Assembly: GCF_037975245.1 (NCBI RefSeq)
Contig: NC_092568.1
Coordinates: 30,375,001-30,437,000, forward strand
Length of the DNA: 62,000 bases
From: Apostichopus japonicus
Lineage: Eukaryota; Echinodermata; Holothuroidea; Aspidochirotida; Stichopodidae
Direction: 5' to 3'
Part shown: piece by piece, positions 59,701 to 62,000 of the stretch
How positions within the stretch are numbered: the first letter of the stretch is position 1
How the letters are laid out: every line of letters begins with the position of its first letter
Made by a program: the position numbers and the translations under genes
Notes under the pieces: model-generated
What the model saw: only the letters and a program-made list of their open reading frames with translations
Told to the model about the DNA's origin: nothing
Database searches by the model: none

Positions 59701-62000
59701 TACTAACCAAAAACAAACAGGGAAGGGATTTCAAGATAAATTTGGCCATTTTATGCATATGTTATTAATAAATGTACAATGAAACACTCACTATGACAAC
59801 AAAAATTGAAAAGAGCAAAGAAATTCCAAATAATCTTACAATTTTCATCATTCCATTCTAGACCCATCTGGTAAACTTTATATTCTCTAAAAGATTTTTC
59901 TGTTGCATTGTTTGAGAAGTGTTTGCACATTTATTGTAAAATTTGAAGAGTCATATTTCTAAGTCATAAACAGAATAACTTGTGAGCAAAAACTGAACTG
60001 TTGGAATGACACACCTGTGATGTTTTGTGCTCTGTTAACAGTCATTGCTTCTTCAGATATATCCAACCCATTAACACGTCCAGAGATCTCCAAATCTTGC
60101 CAAAAGGTAACGTTGGTGACCAAAGTCTAAATTGAAAAAAAAAAAGCCGCAGAAAGTTAAATCAATTTCTTACGCAGCATGAAAGTAAAAAAAAAACAAA
60201 GACAACTGCTTCTTGTTGCAACAGAAAGATCCAAGTACTGAACAAATAAATTTATTTTGTGAATTTTTTGGAAGAAAAGATAAGACAGAAACCTTATCCT
60301 AAAGTGGGAAATAACTTTCTTAACATTCTTAACTTTCTTAACATTAACATTTTCTTAACATTTTCATTGACGTTGCACTGTTCTGGTATTGAAAAATGTT
60401 TCTGTTTCGAGACATTTACACATGTCATCGCTGAGAAAACGATGAAATTAATTGGCAGAATCATATTTATTTGTATATTTGTTTCATAGTTTGTTTTTTA
60501 ATGTTAGTCACCTTTTCTCCAGTTATATTGGCATCCTTATAGTACAAGACAGGCAACGATTCCAAATCTGTAGTGCTCCACCCATCCAAGGTTCCATCCA
60601 GAGTCACATTGGAGTAAACATCAAATCCATCCAGGAATGTTTTGTTTCCTGAAAATTTAAAATAGCAAACTAACAAGTGAAGTTGACTAATCCTCAAACA
60701 ATAAATATAACTGAAAGGAGGAAATAAGATAAGCCTGTAGCTGGATTTGGGATGTGACTAGACAACCAGTAATACTTCAAAGAACCTGCTCATTTTTGCA
60801 GTATCACCTTATCTGTCAAACAAATGTAGATGGACAGGGCTGAAATTAAGTCTCCAATATGAGGGGTAATTCTTGTGGTGGAACTCATAGCAACTTGAGT
60901 GTCACCAGGAGGCACCTGGCATTTTCTAATCTACATTTATATCAATTTCCAGGACTATCACACAGCAACAAGTTTGCACCTGTGATCTATTTTTGCAGTT
61001 TTTTATGGTATATTTGGGTTTTGAAAACAGCAGCTTAAGAGTATACAAAATTTACATTTTTTTTCCATAAATTAAATGAAGCTTTAAACCATTGGTATCA
61101 TTACTGCTAGAGGCCAGAATTTGTTTCCCCTTGGCTGAGAAATATGATAGCACCATGGCATTAAAACTATCAGATAAATACATCTAGCCTAACTACCCAC
61201 CTGTAATTATCTGGTCACTGATCTTGTTAAGAAAGTCTGCTGATACATTGTATCCATTAAATAAACCATTGTCATCCATAAATCCAGACTCTAAGGTTAC
61301 GTTACCCAAGAACTGTTTCTCACCGACGAGGTAATGGTCTGTGAATACAGAAAACAAGCAACCCAACATGGGGTTTATTAACCAGACAACATAAAGGTTC
61401 CATGTAGTAAATTACACATTAAGCAAAACTAAACATTATTCCAGTACAATTCTAACCCCCCCACCTCCTACCTACCACATCATTGTAGAACCTGCTTTGA
61501 CATTCATGAATCCAAATGCATTAATATTTGTTGTAATTAGAACAAACTTGAGAAATTAGATAACTTAGGAAGACATTTGTTAATGATGACACACTCACAT
61601 TGACCTGTATACATTTGACAATATTTATTATAACGCCACCACCAATATTTACTCACTCATAACATCGGTATACTTTAGGTTAGATACAGTTGAGAGAATT
61701 TCTTTTGCAGTTTATTGTAAAATCTCAGCTCACCATTGCTATCTTCCTCATAAACTGCATCTCCATCTAAGAAAGTGATATTGACCTCATTGACCAAACC
61801 GTCTAATTCTAGGTCTGCTTCAAAGATGGTATCATTGCTGAAAGTTACACTGCCTGTTGTAGGAGTAAAAGCAAAAGAAAACGAAGAAGGAAAGCTGAAA
61901 CTAAACCACTGAAGATAAATATTTCAGGTCAGCAATACTGTTGCCAAAATATGTTAAAAAGTCAAATAACATTCACTCACATTCAAAGTATTTCATTGTA
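41701..62000 (-). CDS. Large repeat protein with C-terminal seven-repeat EAR (EPTP) propeller, 5'-partial, 25 exons
   Basis: Rebuilt by finding exons bounded by AG and GT (one GC) on the minus strand with matching phases. CDS join, complement: 41701-41786, 42133-42285, 43543-43699, 44288-44437, 46055-46152, 48073-48282, 48794-48895, 49460-49651, 50099-50374, 51390-51632, 52701-52772, 53145-53246, 53933-54086, 55101-55333, 56124-56273, 56883-56991, 57774-57908, 58103-58221, 58573-58729, 59181-59311, 60015-60126, 60512-60648, 61201-61338, 61734-61853, 61981->62000. The complete exons sum to 3,536 nt. With one carried base this gives 1,178 residues and a stop. The first ~800 residues hold about 18 repeats of ~44 residues, with a G-x-K-x-F start and an LVNGVNVS-like core. 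The last ~380 are seven EAR repeats (F..YQ...a.dve.F......yLava pattern), as in LGI and TSPEAR proteins, where they form a beta-propeller. Many N-x-S/T sequons suggest a secreted or cell-surface protein, but the signal peptide lies outside the window. The N-terminal repeat family is unknown to me. Introns are phase 0 or 1 only. Confidence 0.9.
42133..42285 (-). CDS. EAR-repeat gene, exon 24 (EAR repeat 7)
   Basis: 153 bp, phase 1 both sides. Blade 7: HFASAISLPIPGIRSVEGF, then VYLALAISPLMDSN and SKIMKAVLQ. Acceptor TTATCAG, donor GTAAGA. Confidence 0.9.
43543..43699 (-). CDS. EAR-repeat gene, exon 23 (EAR repeat 6)
   Basis: 157 bp, phase 0 in and phase 1 out. It starts VYIWSEDSDMFVTAGFVIP, then DVGFITLGFHSYIILVEQY, then VELFRYE. 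This supplies the sixth blade and links exons 22 and 24 in frame. A 79-codon frame on the plus strand over the same bases is its shadow. Acceptor TTTTCAG, donor GTTGGT. Confidence 0.87.
44288..44437 (-). CDS. EAR-repeat gene, exon 22 (EAR repeat 5)
   Basis: 150 bp, phase 0 both sides. Blade 5: GGNFTLYQTVSSRYAYDITG, then AAVIFAGYSTM; it ends STESL at a GTAGGT donor. An inner GTAGTA (44301-44304) would join directly to exon 24 in frame if exon 23 were skipped. Confidence 0.88.
44990..45235. repeat. Probable dispersed repeat in intron 22
   Basis: Contains AATAATAAGTAATATTTATA and TATAGCGCATAATCAGC, a pattern I associate with common interspersed repeats of marine invertebrates. It is single copy in this window, so unproven. 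Confidence 0.35.
46055..46152 (-). CDS. EAR-repeat gene, exon 21 (EAR repeat 4)
   Basis: 98 bp, phase 1 in and phase 0 out. It reads ALAVEFINVGDKNLLVVAES, then ANIYVIEE, completing blade 4. Acceptor CCATAG, donor GTAAGT. Confidence 0.9.
46153..48072. other. Intron 20 of the EAR-repeat gene
   Basis: The largest intron seen, 1.9 kb. It holds a G-rich patch (47264-47312) and no extra EAR exon; flanking exons already join in frame through blade 4. Confidence 0.6.
48073..48282 (-). CDS. EAR-repeat gene, exon 20 (EAR repeats 2-4)
   Basis: 210 bp, phase 1 both sides. It ends blade 2 (SSLFIFN), carries all of blade 3 (LVPYQTFEITAVDVEAF, TYLVFAGEDD, LQVYVHSLQ) and opens blade 4 (FLPFQTISTDS). The open frame runs on past the GTAAGC donor at 48071, but those codons are intronic because exon 21 continues blade 4. 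Confidence 0.9.
48794..48895 (-). CDS. EAR-repeat gene, exon 19 (EAR repeat 2)
   Basis: 102 bp, phase 1 both sides. It reads SVLTNGAMKFAAFQIEQWQF, then LAVANAG, close to the EAR consensus (ga.d.e.F.i....fLavAN). Acceptor GTTATAG, donor GTAAGA. Confidence 0.9.
49460..49651 (-). CDS. EAR-repeat gene, exon 18 (EAR repeat 1)
   Basis: 192 bp, phase 1 both sides. First EAR repeat: DYFTTVQDIPQQTQNMIAF, then a YLAVAVYAQDH strand, then YIYSWDELLGEF leading into blade 2. Donor GTGAGA. Confidence 0.9.
50099..50374 (-). CDS. EAR-repeat gene, exon 17
   Basis: 276 bp, phase 1 both sides, the longest exon. It holds the last two N-terminal repeats (NLTELQMSRVTLSG, then LEGAIDGVNLLAV). A charged, probably helical stretch follows (FLDETEEDLSRLRWLSSQL), a likely linker to the propeller. 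Acceptor TCAAAG, donor GTATCC. Confidence 0.87.
51390..51632 (-). CDS. EAR-repeat gene, exon 16
   Basis: 243 bp, phase 1 both sides. Two repeats, with cores LVNGFYLPALNADTF and VGLNGSYFEVPV; it ends NNLYIT. Two later in-frame AGs would give ends at 51605 or 51593. The acceptor at 51633 is preferred because it restores the LVNG core expected by the repeat pattern. Confidence 0.82.
51945..52090. repeat. Tandem duplication, two copies of ~75 bp, in intron 15
   Basis: Both copies contain CCGTACTCATCAATTT and an ATATCCTTTG stretch. Copies have diverged moderately. Confidence 0.85.
52701..52772 (-). CDS. EAR-repeat gene, exon 15
   Basis: 72 bp, phase 1 both sides, the shortest complete exon. It carries a repeat junction, EQTITGKKTFTQAV, and ends SKEDVEVS. 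Acceptor TTTCAG, donor GTAAGA. Confidence 0.85.
53145..53246 (-). CDS. EAR-repeat gene, exon 14
   Basis: 102 bp, phase 1 both sides. One repeat starts EKTFQDDVDIEGSIIV and has the core GTVDGVDLSEEAVTLT. Acceptor CAAAAG, donor GTAAGC. Confidence 0.88.
53933..54086 (-). CDS. EAR-repeat gene, exon 13
   Basis: 154 bp, phase 0 in and phase 1 out. It starts DINGTKVFSGLFSSDD, has a divergent core FDTAFGIDISDW and ends ENRTVT. Acceptor CTCTTTAG, donor GTATCA. Confidence 0.86.
54601..55180. repeat. Tandem array of the exon 12 end with its splice donor, ~5 copies
   Basis: Units begin at about 54601, 54723, 54848, 54974 and 55093, a period of 119-126 bp. The last is the real end of exon 12. Each of the copies starting at 54723, 54848 and 54974 keeps the donor GTGTGA; the outermost copy is degenerate. 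On the minus strand the copies at 54856-54938 and 54982-55064 are still open (SSLADWADTVVRINTEQ) and preceded by AG. The copy near 54731 has a stop. Confidence 0.93.
55101..55333 (-). CDS. EAR-repeat gene, exon 12
   Basis: 233 bp, phase 1 in and phase 0 out. Two repeats: the first has the core ELVDGVDVSELS, the second is divergent (GDVDLVGSCDGSSLSDW). It ends VVRINTEQ before a GTGTGA donor. The second repeat together with the donor has been copied four times into the following intron (54601-55092). Confidence 0.88.
56124..56273 (-). CDS. EAR-repeat gene, exon 11 (GC donor)
   Basis: 150 bp, phase 1 both sides. One repeat starts SYNFTGNVSISDELTV, has the core GLINGVNVSFIDNAAL and ends KIFLD. 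No GT donor keeps the frame. A GCAAGT site directly after the codon GAT plus G does, so this is probably a GC-AG intron. Confidence 0.85.
56883..56991 (-). CDS. EAR-repeat gene, exon 10
   Basis: 109 bp, phase 0 in and phase 1 out. One repeat starts IFEDGLDLRSDLTV, has the core NLVNGINISDVVTL and ends NQEIS. Its start closely resembles exon 9, which suggests a tandem exon duplication. Confidence 0.88.
57774..57908 (-). CDS. EAR-repeat gene, exon 9
   Basis: 135 bp, phase 0 both sides, so it could be skipped without a frameshift. One repeat starts IFEDPLDISGSLEV, has the core ELVNGVNVTFMEQDAV and ends IITGDK. Acceptor TCTATAG, donor GTACAG. Confidence 0.88.
58103..58221 (-). CDS. EAR-repeat gene, exon 8
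   Basis: 119 bp, phase 1 in and phase 0 out. One repeat starts TIDISDNVNFHG, has the core LVDAVNITVW and ends QSIAGSK. Acceptor CTTGTAG, donor GTCAGC. Confidence 0.87.
58573..58729 (-). CDS. EAR-repeat gene, exon 7
   Basis: 157 bp, phase 0 in and phase 1 out. It starts TLLGNFNFTDV, has the core LVNGFNVTRLEENTL and ends QTITGEKNIS. The acceptor TTTTGACAG was chosen because it restores phase with exon 6; a nearer AG at 58720 would break the frame. The acceptor region is repeated three more times upstream (58750-58890). Confidence 0.86.
58711..58890. repeat. Tandem array of the exon 7 acceptor region, 4 copies
   Basis: About 50-bp units contain GTGAAGTTACCT and AATAGGCCATACATAAAAGT. The first unit overlaps the real start of exon 7. 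The most distal unit keeps a strong minus-strand acceptor (TTTCTTTTACAG then ACCCTG). The two middle units have lost the AG. Confidence 0.92.
59080..59270. repeat. Duplicated 3' half of exon 6 with donor
   Basis: The segment 59080-59168 repeats 59170-59265 (shared AATTTATTCTTTATTGTCAA). The copy has its own donor (GTGAGG) but a 5-bp deletion and no acceptor, so it is a decoy rather than an exon. Confidence 0.92.
59181..59311 (-). CDS. EAR-repeat gene, exon 6
   Basis: 131 bp, phase 1 in and phase 0 out. One repeat starts EKQFASLHTNDDLTVEF, has the core KLNGLNWQQF and ends VTLSGEQ. Its 3' half and donor are duplicated just downstream at 59080-59168. The upstream copy is taken as the real exon because only it has an acceptor and an open frame. 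Confidence 0.87.
60015..60126 (-). CDS. EAR-repeat gene, exon 5
   Basis: 112 bp, phase 0 in and phase 1 out. One repeat starts TLVTNVTFWQDLEISG and has the core RVNGLDISEEAM. Acceptor AATTTAG, donor GTGTGT. Confidence 0.87.
60512..60648 (-). CDS. EAR-repeat gene, exon 4
   Basis: 137 bp, phase 1 in and phase 0 out. One repeat starts NKTFLDGFDVYSNVTL and has a divergent core TLDGWS. It ends ANITGEK, the usual repeat junction. Acceptor TTTTCAG, donor GTGACT. Confidence 0.88.
61201..61338 (-). CDS. EAR-repeat gene, exon 3
   Basis: 138 bp, phase 1 both sides. It begins HYLVGEKQFLGNVTL and has the repeat core LFNGYNVS, then ISDQIITG at the exon end. Acceptor TTCACAG, donor GTGGGT. Confidence 0.88.
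61734..61853 (-). CDS. EAR-repeat gene, exon 2
   Basis: 120 bp, phase 1 on both sides. It holds one ~40-residue repeat with the core LDGLVNEVNITFLDGDAV, which includes the sequon NIT. Acceptor ACAACAG, donor GTGAGC. Confidence 0.85.
61981..62000 (-). CDS. EAR-repeat gene, exon 1 in window (partial)
   Basis: Only the 3' end of this exon is visible. It ends in a GTGAGT donor and reads TMKYFE plus one base, which completes Cys with the next exon. The phase fits, but with 20 bases the exon cannot be proven. Confidence 0.5.

Overview
The window is eukaryotic: AT-rich (roughly two thirds A+T by eye), with GT-AG introns, microsatellites, minisatellites, cut-and-paste transposons and a tRNA-derived SINE. 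It has no operons, ribosome binding sites or rRNA. Repeat style, long introns, an acylated globin and a large extracellular EAR-repeat protein suggest a marine invertebrate deuterostome. An echinoderm, perhaps a sea cucumber, is my best guess, but the species cannot be proven from the sequence alone.

Layout. Bases 1-1440 show no gene. 1441-6326 is a 4.9 kb DNA transposon with 23-bp terminal inverted repeats and TA target duplications; it carries a SINE. 6329-26142 is mostly unannotated AT-rich DNA with conspicuous repeats: an ACAAT array, a 17-bp satellite, TA runs, an 860-bp ATC microsatellite, a 217-bp tandem duplication, and two short hAT-type elements with exact 8-bp target duplications. 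At 26143-26333, on the minus strand, lies the first coding exon of a globin X-like gene. It has an N-terminal acylation signal and a phase-2 intron at the classic globin B12.2 position. I could not find its later exons, which should lie at lower coordinates. 26334-41400 again holds only repeats: a third hAT element, 22-, 49- and 54-bp tandem arrays, poly-G tracts and a fourth hAT-like element.

From 41701 to the right edge the minus strand carries one large gene, read from right to left. I rebuilt 24 complete exons plus part of a 25th. All splice phases agree and the frame stays open for about 1,180 codons to a TAG stop. The protein has about 18 tandem repeats of some 44 residues (core LVNGVNVS/T), which I do not recognise as a named domain. 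They are followed by seven EAR (EPTP) repeats, enough for one complete seven-bladed beta-propeller at the C terminus. The gene continues beyond the window at its 5' end. Three of its exons have short tandem duplications of their own edges, each carrying a copy of a splice site, and one intron uses a GC donor. This gene and its splice-site duplications are the most interesting part of the window.
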